A DNA stretch of 45,540 nucleotides, taken from Jejuia sp. UBA6058. GTDB lineage: Bacteria; Bacteroidota; Bacteroidia; Flavobacteriales; Flavobacteriaceae. The notes under the pieces are model-generated. The model was not told where the DNA came from. It did no database searches and saw only the letters and a program-made list of their open reading frames with translations. Within the stretch, counting starts at the first letter, position 1. Every line of letters begins with the position of its first letter. Of this stretch, positions 33,494 to 42,107 are shown in pieces. The stretch is from the NCBI GenBank assembly GCA_002428965.1, contig DIYI01000003.1, forward strand, positions 356 to 45,895, in the 5' to 3' direction. The translations under genes and the position numbers were made by a program.

Positions 33494-34540
33494 TTAAAAG
33501 CAAACACATACTGGAGATGTAATAGTATTTGTTCTATTTCTTTCTTCTAATAAACCGTTTTCTAATATATGATAACTTACGACTTCATTTGAATCTTGTA
33601 AACATGCAATAAGCCATAAGCCATTTGTCGTAATATGAAATTCCCTTATAGTTTTTCCATTTGTATATTGATAATTCAACAGGTTTAGATTATCACCTTC
33701 AATTTGAAAAACAGTAAGAATATCTATTGTCCTGTTCGCCGTATACAAATATTTACCATTTGGGTGTATCCGAATTGCAGATCCTGCGGGTGTTTCGGTA
33801 AAAGTTTCGGGTAAAGCTTTGTTTAACGAAATACATTCAAACTTAGCATTATGCAGTTTTAAAACAGCCACCGTCCCAGTTAGCTCATTCATCACATAAG
33901 CCATATCTCCTTTGGAATTAAAAACCATGTGCCTTGGACCAAGCCCTTCCGTAATAACAATATCAAGTTCTGGAATTGGTTTTAGAATTTCATTTTCAAA
34001 GCCGTACACTTTAATTTTATCTATTCCGAGATCGGGAACAAAAAAATGTTTCCCATCTGGGTGAATTGCAATTTGATGTGCGTGTGGTGCCTCCTGTCTG
34101 TCTGCATTTATGCTGCTCCCAACATGGTGAAAATCATATTTACTTTTTAAAATTTCACCATCCTCGGTTAAAGGAAAATTCAATACATTTCCAGAGCCAT
34201 AACATGCCACAAACACATTGTCATTCAAAATATTTACATGACAAGGCAAACTACCTTTAACGTTTTGAACATTTGCAAACTCAAGTTGATGATCTTCTTT
34301 GATATAAAAAGCGGTTATTTTTGCTTCACTAGGATTTTCAAGTTCAGAAACTACATATAAAAAGTGTTCTTTACGAACAAAATAAGCCGGATTTCTTAAA
34401 AAGTAAGTGCTTAACACTTTAACCTGCCCCGTCATCATATTCATTTCTACAGTATAGATACCTTCACCTTTACCTCCAAAATCCTCTGCAAGCATTTCGG
34501 TATAGCTTCCAATAAAAAATATTTCTGTTCTCCTATTCAA
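33494..34540 (-). CDS. Lactonase (seven-bladed propeller, 6-phosphogluconolactonase-like)
   Basis: The 348-residue protein belongs to the YbhE/Pgl cycloisomerase-type lactonase family. It begins FFIGSYTE and has APHAHQIAIHPDGKHF, GLGPRHMVFNSKG, HPNGKYLYTANR and a final REFHITTNG blade. I choose the TTG at 34540 because the family starts with an F-x-GSYT strand and no ATG is closer; an in-frame stop lies just upstream. There is no signal peptide. It would open a sugar lactone to the free acid. It is convergent with the operon end, 35 bp away, and could hydrolyse the product of the Gfo/Idh/MocA enzyme. Confidence 0.83.
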   Translation of the reverse strand: MNRRTEIFFIGSYTEMLAEDFGGKGEGIYTVEMNMMTGQVKVLSTYFLRNPAYFVRKEHFLYVVSELENPSEAKITAFYIKEDHQLEFANVQNVKGSLPCHVNILNDNVFVACYGSGNVLNFPLTEDGEILKSKYDFHHVGSSINADRQEAPHAHQIAIHPDGKHFFVPDLGIDKIKVYGFENEILKPIPELDIVITEGLGPRHMVFNSKGDMAYVMNELTGTVAVLKLHNAKFECISLNKALPETFTETPAGSAIRIHPNGKYLYTANRTIDILTVFQIEGDNLNLLNYQYTNGKTIREFHITTNGLWLIACLQDSNEVVSYHILENGLLEERNRTNTITSPVCVCF

Positions 34541-34669
34541 TTCTTATCTCGTTTAAGTTCCGATTTAAAAGTAGCAATATTTCACTAAACAACATAGGTA
34601 TAAATGCATGACAAAAATCATATTCGTAATTGCGAATTCATTATAATTTTGCTTAAGAATTATAGATTA

Positions 34670-34694
34670 TTTATCTCTTAAAATTTGAGATAAA
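34670..34694. promoter_or_regulatory. Inverted repeat upstream of pta
   Basis: TTTATCTC (34670-34677) and GAGATAAA (34687-34694) are perfect 8-bp arms around a 9-nt centre. They end 1 bp before the -7 box, so a bound protein would cover the -33 region. This fits a repressor or activator site for pta-ackA. Confidence 0.5.
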
Positions 34695-34695
34695 C

Positions 34696-34703
34696 TATCT
34701 TTG
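34696..34703 (+). promoter_or_regulatory. -7 box of pta-ackA
   Basis: TATCTTTG matches TAnnTTTG and ends 23 bp before the pta ATG. There is no TTG at the -33 distance; the inverted repeat occupies that place. A second match, TAATTTTG, lies at 34644-34651. Confidence 0.5.
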
Positions 34704-34726
34704 TAACACTTCAAAACTTTCCATAA

Positions 34727-36820
34727 ATGAGCAAAGGAATTTACGTAGCAACTATTGAACCAAATAGCGGTAAATCGGTAGTAGTTCTTGGTTTAATGCG
34801 CATGCTATTGGGTAAAACTGCTAAAGTAGGGTATTTTCGCCCCATAATAGAAGACACAAAAAACAACGAACCAGATAATCACATTAATACGGTTGTATCT
34901 TATTTTGAGCTAGACATCAACTACAAAAAAACCTATGCCTACAAACGCAGTGAAGTTTTAGATTTATACAACAAAGGTAAATCTGGCGATGTTATAGATC
35001 ATATCATTAAACGCTACAAGTATTTAGAAGAGCGTTTTGATATTGTTTTAGTTGAAGGCACTGATTTTTCTCATGAAAACTCCAGTGTGGAGTTGGACAT
35101 TAATCTATTAGTTTCAAAAAATTTAGGACTCCCTGTAATTATTGTTTCTCGTGGTGATGGCGGAATAGCATTATCTGAAGTAGTTGATAATGTACAGATT
35201 GCACATGACACGTTTAAAGAGGAAGTTGATGTGCTGTCTATAATGACTAACAAAGTGAATCCCGAGGACTTAGATTCGTTAAAAACACTATTAAAAACAC
35301 GAATTCCAGAAGGTACAGACATTACAGTTATACCTAAGATAAAAAGTTTAGCAAGCCCAACACTGAAAGAAATTGTTAGAAAACTGAACGGATCTGTTCT
35401 GTTCGGGAAGGAAATGATTAATAATCAAGTTAATGATTTTAATGTTGCCACGATGCAGTTGCGCAATTATCTCGAACGCCTTAAAGAGGATTGTTTGGTG
35501 ATAACTGCGGGAGATAGAGCCGATATTATTTTGGGTGCGCTACAGGCTCATATCTCCAAGAACTATCCTGAAATCTCTGGTATAGTTTTAACAGGCGGTC
35601 TTATTCCAGAGGATACAATTTTGAGCCTAATTGAAGGGCTTACAAGTGTTGTTCCAATAATAAGTGTAAAAGAAGGCACTTTTGAAGTTGCTAACGAAAT
35701 TGGTAAAATACGTTCTAGAATTTATGCTGAAAACATCGAGAAAATTGAAACTTCGATAGCTACTTTTGAAAAGTTTGTAAATACAGATAAACTTGCTGAT
35801 GATTTAATAACTTTTCAATCTGATATATTTACACCTCGCATGTTTCAGTACAATTTATTGCAACGTGCACTTACCAAAAAGAAACATATTGTTTTACCTG
35901 AAGGTTATGACGAGCGCGTTTTAAGAGCTTCGGCAAGATTAATTGATGCTCATGTGGTAGATCTAACACTAATTGGGGAAGAAGATAAAATAAGAGAGCG
36001 CATTAAAAAGTTGGATATTCCTCTAAATATCAATGACATCAATATTGTTTCTCCAACAACGTCACACCATTTTGAAGACTATGCGCAAACATTTTATGAA
36101 CTGCGTAAGCATAAAAATGTAAATCTAGATATGGCCAAAGATACCATGACCGATGTATCTTACTTTGCAACAATGATGATTTATAAAGGTCACGCCGACG
36201 GCATGGTTTCAGGTGCGGTTCACACAACAGCACATACATTGCGACCTGCATTACAGTTTATAAAAACCAAACCAGATACATCCATAGTGTCTTCAGTTTT
36301 CTTTATGTGCTTGGAAGATAGGGTTTCTGTCTTTGGCGATTGTGCTATCAACCCTAATCCAAATGCAGAACAGTTGGCAGAAATAGCCATTTCTTCAGCT
36401 AAATCTGCACAAGATTTTGGCATCGAACCTAAAGTTGCTATGTTATCCTATTCCTCCGGTTCCTCGGGCAAAGGTGAGGATGTAGAGCGCGTTAGGAAAG
36501 CCACCGAAATTGTAAAGGCGAAATCGCCTAATCTTAAAATTGAAGGCCCTATTCAATACGACGCGGCCGTTGATATGCGCATTGGTCAGAGTAAATTACC
36601 TGACTCTGAGGTAGCGGGTCAAGCAAGTGTATTGATTTTCCCTGATTTAAATACAGGAAATAACACCTATAAAGCTGTGCAACGCGAAACCGGTGCATTA
36701 GCCATTGGGCCTATGCTACAAGGCTTAAACAAACCTGTCAATGATTTAAGTAGAGGCTGTACTGCCGATGATATTTACAGCACAGTTATAATAACCGCCA
36801 TACAAGCACAAGATTTTTAA
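34727..36820 (+). CDS. pta: Phosphate acetyltransferase (long form with N-terminal P-loop domain)
   Basis: Pta interconverts acetyl-CoA and acetyl phosphate. The 697-residue protein is the long form: an N-terminal P-loop-like domain (TIEPNSGKSVV, about 9-19), a middle DRTGG domain (about 210-330, with ITAGDRADIILGAL) and the C-terminal catalytic domain (about 370-697). The latter has KKKHIVLPEGYDERVLRA, SVFFMCLEDRVSVFGDCAINP, YSSGSSGKGEDVE and the final LSRGCTADDIYSTVIITAIQAQ. It is 1 bp upstream of ackA. It could drain acetyl-CoA produced by the adjacent catabolic island, though the pair is core metabolism. Confidence 0.95.
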   Translation: MSKGIYVATIEPNSGKSVVVLGLMRMLLGKTAKVGYFRPIIEDTKNNEPDNHINTVVSYFELDINYKKTYAYKRSEVLDLYNKGKSGDVIDHIIKRYKYLEERFDIVLVEGTDFSHENSSVELDINLLVSKNLGLPVIIVSRGDGGIALSEVVDNVQIAHDTFKEEVDVLSIMTNKVNPEDLDSLKTLLKTRIPEGTDITVIPKIKSLASPTLKEIVRKLNGSVLFGKEMINNQVNDFNVATMQLRNYLERLKEDCLVITAGDRADIILGALQAHISKNYPEISGIVLTGGLIPEDTILSLIEGLTSVVPIISVKEGTFEVANEIGKIRSRIYAENIEKIETSIATFEKFVNTDKLADDLITFQSDIFTPRMFQYNLLQRALTKKKHIVLPEGYDERVLRASARLIDAHVVDLTLIGEEDKIRERIKKLDIPLNINDINIVSPTTSHHFEDYAQTFYELRKHKNVNLDMAKDTMTDVSYFATMMIYKGHADGMVSGAVHTTAHTLRPALQFIKTKPDTSIVSSVFFMCLEDRVSVFGDCAINPNPNAEQLAEIAISSAKSAQDFGIEPKVAMLSYSSGSSGKGEDVERVRKATEIVKAKSPNLKIEGPIQYDAAVDMRIGQSKLPDSEVAGQASVLIFPDLNTGNNTYKAVQRETGALAIGPMLQGLNKPVNDLSRGCTADDIYSTVIITAIQAQDF

Positions 36821-36821
36821 C

Positions 36822-38015
36822 ATGCAGGTACTTGTTTTAAACTCTGGAAGTTCTTCCTTAAAATTTCAATTATTTTCAATGCCAGAAGCGACGATATTAT
36901 GCTCTGGATTGGTGGAACGTATTGGATTTGAAGATGCCATTTTTAAATTTAATACCGACAAAGACAAAATTGAAAAAGTTGAGGCAATTCTTGATCACAA
37001 GCAAGCATTAGAAATTTTATCCCAACAATTATTAGATGTTGAAACAGGTATTATTGCATCAGCAGATGATATAAATATAGTAGGGCATCGTGTGGTTCAC
37101 GGTGGAAGTCATTTTAGTGACACAACAGAAATCACCGAAAAAGTAAAAGAAAAAATTAAAGCATTATCATCCCTAGCTCCTTTACACAATCCACCAAATT
37201 TGGAAGGCATTGAAGTAGCCGAAACTATCTTTCCCAATGCAAAACAAGTAGCTGTTTTTGATACCGCTTTTCATCAAAGTATTCCAGAACATGCTTATAA
37301 ATATGCAATTCCTAATGAATATTTAGAAGAACATAATATTCGACTATATGGATTTCATGGCACCAGCCATAAATATGTTTCTGAAAAAGCGATAGAATAT
37401 CTTGCAAAAGAACACTCTAAAATTATAACCATTCACCTGGGCAATGGTTGTAGTATGACTGCTGTACAAGATGGTAAAAGTATTGATCATACTTTAGGAT
37501 TTTCACCTGTAAGTGGATTAATTATGGGAACCCGTTCTGGTGATATCGATCCAGCTATTATTTTTCACATGGCTGAAAAATTTGGGTATTCCCTAAAGGA
37601 AATCAATACCATTCTACAAAAGAAAAGTGGCATGTTGGGACTAACTGGACAAAGTGATTTAAGAGAAATACAAGCTCAAGCTGAGAACGGTGATAAGAAC
37701 TCGAAGTTAGCATTATTTATGAATGCTTATCGTATTAAAAAATATATTGGAAGTTATACCGCAATAATGAATGGATTAGATGCTATTGTGTTTACCGCAG
37801 GAATTGGAGAAAACTCCATTGAAATGCGACAACGTGTTTGTGATGACTTGGATTATTTAGGTATTGTTTTAGATGAAGAAAAAAACCAAATACGACCTGA
37901 TAAACTTGCAGATGTAAGCGCGTCAAATTCCAGAGTAAAAGTATTGATTATACCAACGAATGAGGAGTTGGAAATTGCAAAACAGTCTTTGTCTTTATTC
38001 AAAGCAAAAAATTAG
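36822..38015 (+). CDS. ackA: Acetate kinase
   Basis: AckA converts acetyl phosphate and ADP to acetate and ATP. The 397-residue protein starts with LVLNSGSSSLKFQLF and contains VGHRVVHGG, the HLGNGCSMTAVQDGKSIDHTLG phosphate region and FTAGIGENS. These are the family landmarks and the length is normal. The ATG is 1 bp after the pta stop, so the two are one transcriptional unit. Confidence 0.96.
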   Translation: MQVLVLNSGSSSLKFQLFSMPEATILCSGLVERIGFEDAIFKFNTDKDKIEKVEAILDHKQALEILSQQLLDVETGIIASADDINIVGHRVVHGGSHFSDTTEITEKVKEKIKALSSLAPLHNPPNLEGIEVAETIFPNAKQVAVFDTAFHQSIPEHAYKYAIPNEYLEEHNIRLYGFHGTSHKYVSEKAIEYLAKEHSKIITIHLGNGCSMTAVQDGKSIDHTLGFSPVSGLIMGTRSGDIDPAIIFHMAEKFGYSLKEINTILQKKSGMLGLTGQSDLREIQAQAENGDKNSKLALFMNAYRIKKYIGSYTAIMNGLDAIVFTAGIGENSIEMRQRVCDDLDYLGIVLDEEKNQIRPDKLADVSASNSRVKVLIIPTNEELEIAKQSLSLFKAKN

Positions 38016-38070
38016 TATTGTATTAACTATATTTATTACATCATTAACTTTACCTAGCTAATTAAATATT

Positions 38071-38102
38071 TAGTTTGCAATAGTTTAAAACTAAGCAAAC
38101 TA
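38071..38102 (+). promoter_or_regulatory. Nested inverted repeat at the S41 protease start codon
   Basis: TAGTTTGC (38071-38078) pairs with GCAAACTA (38095-38102), and inside it TAGTTT (38081-38086) pairs with AAACTA (38088-38093). The last base is the A of the start codon. It could be an operator or an RNA hairpin limiting initiation. TTAGTTTG (38070-38077) is a near -7 box. Confidence 0.4.
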
Positions 38103-39787
38103 TGACAAGATTTCTACCTCTTTTATTACTAATCTTAAGTCTTTCTGTTAAATCACAAACAAAAATTTCTCAAACTGAAAAGTTCAAGCAAATTGGATTA
38201 GTTTGGGGACTTTTAAAATATCATCACCCAGATATTAGTAAGGGAATCTATGATTGGGATATAGAGTTAATTAATTTAATTGAAAAAGTAAAATATATTG
38301 ATGAACAAGAAAATCTAAACACTTTACTTCTAAAGTTTGTTGATAAATTCAACAACCCGATAAATCAGTACACAAGTAAGCCTATCAAAGTTGAAGATAA
38401 AAATATTTTCAAAAAAAATTACAGTTACAATTGGATTGATAAGACAGATTTTAGTCCAAAACTGAAAGATATTTTTATAAGTTTAAAGAATAATAACAAT
38501 ATTGGAGATCATTATGCCACTGTACCAAAAATATCTAAAATAGTATCTTTCAATAATGAGAAAGAACTGCTCGGATTTGATCCAATACTAAAAAGTCACC
38601 GTTTACTAACATTGTTTAGATTTTGGAATATTATTCAATATTGGAATGTCAATAAATATCTCACAGATACAAATTGGATTACTGTACTTGAAGAATTAAT
38701 ACCTGTTTTTTTAAACGCAAAATCTATTGAAAACTATGAGATAGCTAAATTAAAAATGCTATCAACATTGAATGATTCTCATTCTTATCAGACATCTTCT
38801 TTTATTTATTCAACTTTATTCAAATACAAACCTCCTTTTGAGGTAAATTGCATTAACGATACTCTTTTAGTCACAGCTATTTATAATAAAACCCTTGCTC
38901 AAAAAAACGAAATTTACCTAGGTGATGTAATTGTTAAAATAAACAATCTACAAATTAACGATTATATTGACTCCAAATTTGCTTCGTTACTCTCACATTC
39001 TAACAAGACTTATTTGAGAGAGTTAACGAATAGATTTATTCTAAAAAACAAGTCTGATTCATTGCAGATTCAAATACTATCAAAACAAGTCGAATTGAAA
39101 AATAAAACAATAAAATTGAATGAAACATTTAAAATAGAAAACTTTAAACGATTGGTTAAAAGAGAGAAAGGGAACTGGCGAAAAATAACTCCAAAAATTA
39201 CATATATAAATTTAGGCAATATTACATCTAAAGAACTTTTTAAAATTTTCAAAGAAAATAAAGACGACAAAGGTATTATTTTGGATTTAAGAAATTACCC
39301 CAAAAGGATTGACCTAGGAGACCTTTCTAAAATTTTATTTCCAGAAAGCAAAGAATTTGTTAAAGTGTTAATGCCTTTAAAGGACCATCCTTCTATAGGA
39401 GAGTATAATGCAGAAGCCTCATTAAAACTTATACACCAGCCTTTTAAAGTTGGCAGAAAAAACTCAGACTACTTTAAAGGAAAAATTATTTTACTTGTAA
39501 ATAGGCAAACTGGTAGTATGACTGAATATCTGGGTATGGCAATACAACAGTCTCCTAATTGTTATACTATTGGTGAACAAACAATGGGAGCTGTAATGAA
39601 TATTACTTCTGCATTTCTACCAGATAAACAGGAGTTCTATTTTACTAGTATGGGAGCTTTCTATCCGAATGGTGAGGTTGTTCAAAGAAAAGGATTAAGG
39701 ATTGATCTTTATATAAATGAAAGTGCAACAAACTATAGTCCTAATCTATACATTGAAAAAGCAGTAGAACTAATTGAAAAACACTAG
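38102..39787 (+). CDS. Secreted S41-family (tail-specific type) peptidase-like protein
   Basis: The 561-residue protein has a signal peptide (MTRFLPLLLLILSLSVKSQ). A helical N-terminal region follows (about 20-250), then a PDZ-like segment (about 270-340) and an S41 catalytic domain (about 360-550) with GIILDLRNYP, ILLVNRQTGSMTEYLGMA and IGEQTMGA. The serine in QTGSMTEY sits where S41 peptidases have the nucleophile. The downstream lysine of the CtpA-type dyad is not obvious, since GEQTMGA lacks the common G-K-G. It may use the tricorn-type triad or be inactive. The gene is more AT-rich than its neighbours by eye. Confidence 0.72.
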   Translation: MTRFLPLLLLILSLSVKSQTKISQTEKFKQIGLVWGLLKYHHPDISKGIYDWDIELINLIEKVKYIDEQENLNTLLLKFVDKFNNPINQYTSKPIKVEDKNIFKKNYSYNWIDKTDFSPKLKDIFISLKNNNNIGDHYATVPKISKIVSFNNEKELLGFDPILKSHRLLTLFRFWNIIQYWNVNKYLTDTNWITVLEELIPVFLNAKSIENYEIAKLKMLSTLNDSHSYQTSSFIYSTLFKYKPPFEVNCINDTLLVTAIYNKTLAQKNEIYLGDVIVKINNLQINDYIDSKFASLLSHSNKTYLRELTNRFILKNKSDSLQIQILSKQVELKNKTIKLNETFKIENFKRLVKREKGNWRKITPKITYINLGNITSKELFKIFKENKDDKGIILDLRNYPKRIDLGDLSKILFPESKEFVKVLMPLKDHPSIGEYNAEASLKLIHQPFKVGRKNSDYFKGKIILLVNRQTGSMTEYLGMAIQQSPNCYTIGEQTMGAVMNITSAFLPDKQEFYFTSMGAFYPNGEVVQRKGLRIDLYINESATNYSPNLYIEKAVELIEKH

Positions 39788-40533
39788 TCTAAAAAAATTA
39801 ATCGACCTTTATAAAGTTCTTCCACTTCAACAATTGGAGGTTTATTAACTGCAATTACATCTCCAGTACTTACAATACTACCTCGTATAGATTGCTGAGG
39901 ATTTACAATAATATCGTTTGAGCCTCTGTTAAAAACATCTACATTCTGAGCTTCTAAATCGCGAGCTTCAAATCGCGAATCACCACTAACAAAACTTACA
40001 CTCAAATATTCTGTTTTACCTGAAATGTAGGCGATTGATAGACCGTTGAAAACAGCGTTTAAATTAGTACTATCCACTTCCAAAATAAAATCACCAACTG
40101 TAAAAGTATCAGGCTCATTAAAGTCTTCTGATAAAATAGACAATGATGGATAGGTTAACACGCCATCTGATTTTATATCATATTGAGTAGAACTTCTTAT
40201 CTCGGTAATATTTGGCGACGTCATATAAACCTTTGTAATACCATAATCACGCACATAGTTACAAGTATTATTGTCAGTCAACGTAATTCTACCATTTTCC
40301 ACAGAAACTGCAACATCATTCATTAAGTTTTCACCTGTCTCAATAGTTACTTTTTGATCCGCCCCGTCCTTCAGTATTAATTCAATATCTCTATTGACGA
40401 AAATCTTATCAAAAACTTCAACTGCTATATCTCGTTGAACGATTGGACCTGCAGTTTGAAAACAATCATTGGCATTTTCGCTATCACAAGCAAAAACTAA
40501 AAACAGAATTAATATGACACCTAATCTCCTCAT
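39784..40533 (-). CDS. DUF2807 (head GIN domain) lipoprotein
   Basis: The 249-residue protein begins with a lipoprotein signal (LILFLVFACDSEN, lipobox cysteine C16). It continues with a repetitive beta-rich DUF2807 region (IELILKDGADQKVTIETGENL, VYMTSPNITEIRSSTQYDI), a fold expected to form a right-handed beta-helix on the cell surface. Function is unknown. Its stop codon overlaps that of the convergent S41 gene in a shared CTAG. Confidence 0.78.
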   Translation of the reverse strand: MRRLGVILILFLVFACDSENANDCFQTAGPIVQRDIAVEVFDKIFVNRDIELILKDGADQKVTIETGENLMNDVAVSVENGRITLTDNNTCNYVRDYGITKVYMTSPNITEIRSSTQYDIKSDGVLTYPSLSILSEDFNEPDTFTVGDFILEVDSTNLNAVFNGLSIAYISGKTEYLSVSFVSGDSRFEARDLEAQNVDVFNRGSNDIIVNPQQSIRGSIVSTGDVIAVNKPPIVEVEELYKGRLIFLD

Positions 40534-40539
40534 TATATA

Positions 40540-40965
40540 CTACTCTTCTAAAGTATTTCCTTCCTCATCCATTGATAAAAACGGATTGAAAGCAATCTCC
40601 CATAAATTCCCATCTAAATCAGACACGTAACCACTGTAACCTCCCCAAAATACTTCTTCAGGCTCCTTTACAACAGTTACACCATTTACCTGGAATTCGG
40701 AAAATAAGCTATCAACCTCCTCTTTTGACCTCGTATTAAACGCCAACGTAAAGCCTTTAAATCCATTACCTTCGTGCGGAACTTGAGCATCCTCTGCCAA
40801 CTTTTCCCTTGAATACAATGATAAAAGGACGCCATTCAGTTGAAAAAAGCTAATATTGTCATTACTCGATACGGTTTTCTTCCAACCAAATTTCTCTTCA
40901 TAAAACTGAGTCGCCTTTATCAAATCATTAACACCCAAACCAACAATGGTTAATCTTTGTTCCAT
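40540..40965 (-). CDS. VOC-family (glyoxalase/bleomycin resistance-like) protein
   Basis: The 141-residue protein shows the two beta-alpha-beta-beta-beta modules of the vicinal oxygen chelate fold: VGLGVNDLIKATQFYEEKFGW at the start and YSGYVSDLDGNLWEIAFNPF at the end, with the metal-ligand glutamate in LWEIA. No specific substrate can be assigned; these proteins include dioxygenases, isomerases and resistance proteins. It lies 6 bp upstream of the DUF2807 gene and 2 bp downstream of the PagL-like gene on the same strand. Confidence 0.85.
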   Translation of the reverse strand: MEQRLTIVGLGVNDLIKATQFYEEKFGWKKTVSSNDNISFFQLNGVLLSLYSREKLAEDAQVPHEGNGFKGFTLAFNTRSKEEVDSLFSEFQVNGVTVVKEPEEVFWGGYSGYVSDLDGNLWEIAFNPFLSMDEEGNTLEE

Positions 40966-40967
40966 AA

Positions 40968-42068
40968 TTATAATCTTAAACCTACTCCAAATTCTACAGC
41001 CTCGGCTCTAAATCCATGCGATTTTAAAGTTAAAGCTCCGAACCATTTTTTACCAAAATACCGTTTTAAGCCTGCACGAATATAGACACGACCTTCAAAT
41101 TCAAACGGATAATAGACATAATACCCTAATTGAGAAATTAAGCTTATCCTATTTACAAATAACTCATGCCCAACAAAAACACCAACTCGTTTATAGTCTT
41201 CATCCCCAGTAATACCTTCTTCTGGAAAAGCGACGCTTCTAAAACGGATTAACTCTTTCAAGAAATTTGAAAAGAAAACATCCGTTCCAAATTGCAACGC
41301 ACTTTTTCGATTGATACGCTTATCGGCATATCCCGAAAAAATATAAAAAGGGAACTGTCCACTACCGATTAAATCACTTTCATTAAATCCGCTTCTAAAT
41401 ACTACATTATATCTAAGAGGCTCGGTAAATTTCCTGTCATTGACTCTATCTAAATTCTCTTGATATTCTGGCTCCTCTTCATCTAAATTATAAGTTACAC
41501 CCAGATTTAAAGCCACGGTATTGGTACCATTATTGGGCGCCTTAAAATTAGCATTGGAGTAATGAATCATTGACAATCCTGCTTGAAGCCCAAAACGATC
41601 AAAAATGCATTCCCTTTTGTACTGCAACATCACATAGGTACTACTCATTAAAGTAGAACCAAACGCCACATTTTTAAAATTGGTTTCTCTATCATAAGGA
41701 TTGGAATTATGAGCTAAACCTTGCCCCACTCGGAACATCAAATTTCTCTTGAAAAAGTAAAAATTATAATGCGCATAAACCGAAAGGTTATTTCCTAAAA
41801 CAGTGTTGCTAAAATTTTGATATGCCAATGACACCCCATAATCTGGATAATTATAGCGTTGTTCCCAATCCTGAAATCCATAGGTTTTTTTATTCCAACT
41901 AAAAATAACACCTTGAGGATGTTCCTGAATAAGATGTAGAATTTCGTTGTTATGAAGCGCTATATACCCGCCAAAATAGTTAGCATCAATATAAGATGTA
42001 TTTGTTTTAGTTTGGGCAAAAGTAACAGCACAAACAAACCACAACAGAACGGTATAAAGTAGTCTCAT
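40968..42068 (-). CDS. PagL-like acyloxyacyl hydrolase (lipid A 3-O-deacylase family)
   Basis: The 366-residue protein has a signal peptide (MRLLYTVLLWFVCAVTFAQ) and an outer-membrane beta-barrel pattern ending in an aromatic/hydrophobic strand (VEFGVGLRL). The motif IHYSNANF supplies the H169-x-S171-N172 arrangement of PagL enzymes, which remove the 3-O acyl chain of lipid A in the outer membrane. It is longer than PagL itself, with an additional C-terminal barrel half (about 215-366). Lipid A modification is the likely role but activity is unproven. Confidence 0.72.
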   Translation of the reverse strand: MRLLYTVLLWFVCAVTFAQTKTNTSYIDANYFGGYIALHNNEILHLIQEHPQGVIFSWNKKTYGFQDWEQRYNYPDYGVSLAYQNFSNTVLGNNLSVYAHYNFYFFKRNLMFRVGQGLAHNSNPYDRETNFKNVAFGSTLMSSTYVMLQYKRECIFDRFGLQAGLSMIHYSNANFKAPNNGTNTVALNLGVTYNLDEEEPEYQENLDRVNDRKFTEPLRYNVVFRSGFNESDLIGSGQFPFYIFSGYADKRINRKSALQFGTDVFFSNFLKELIRFRSVAFPEEGITGDEDYKRVGVFVGHELFVNRISLISQLGYYVYYPFEFEGRVYIRAGLKRYFGKKWFGALTLKSHGFRAEAVEFGVGLRL

Positions 42069-42107
42069 ATTGGGGATGCTATATATACCGCAAATGTAAA
42101 AGAATAA

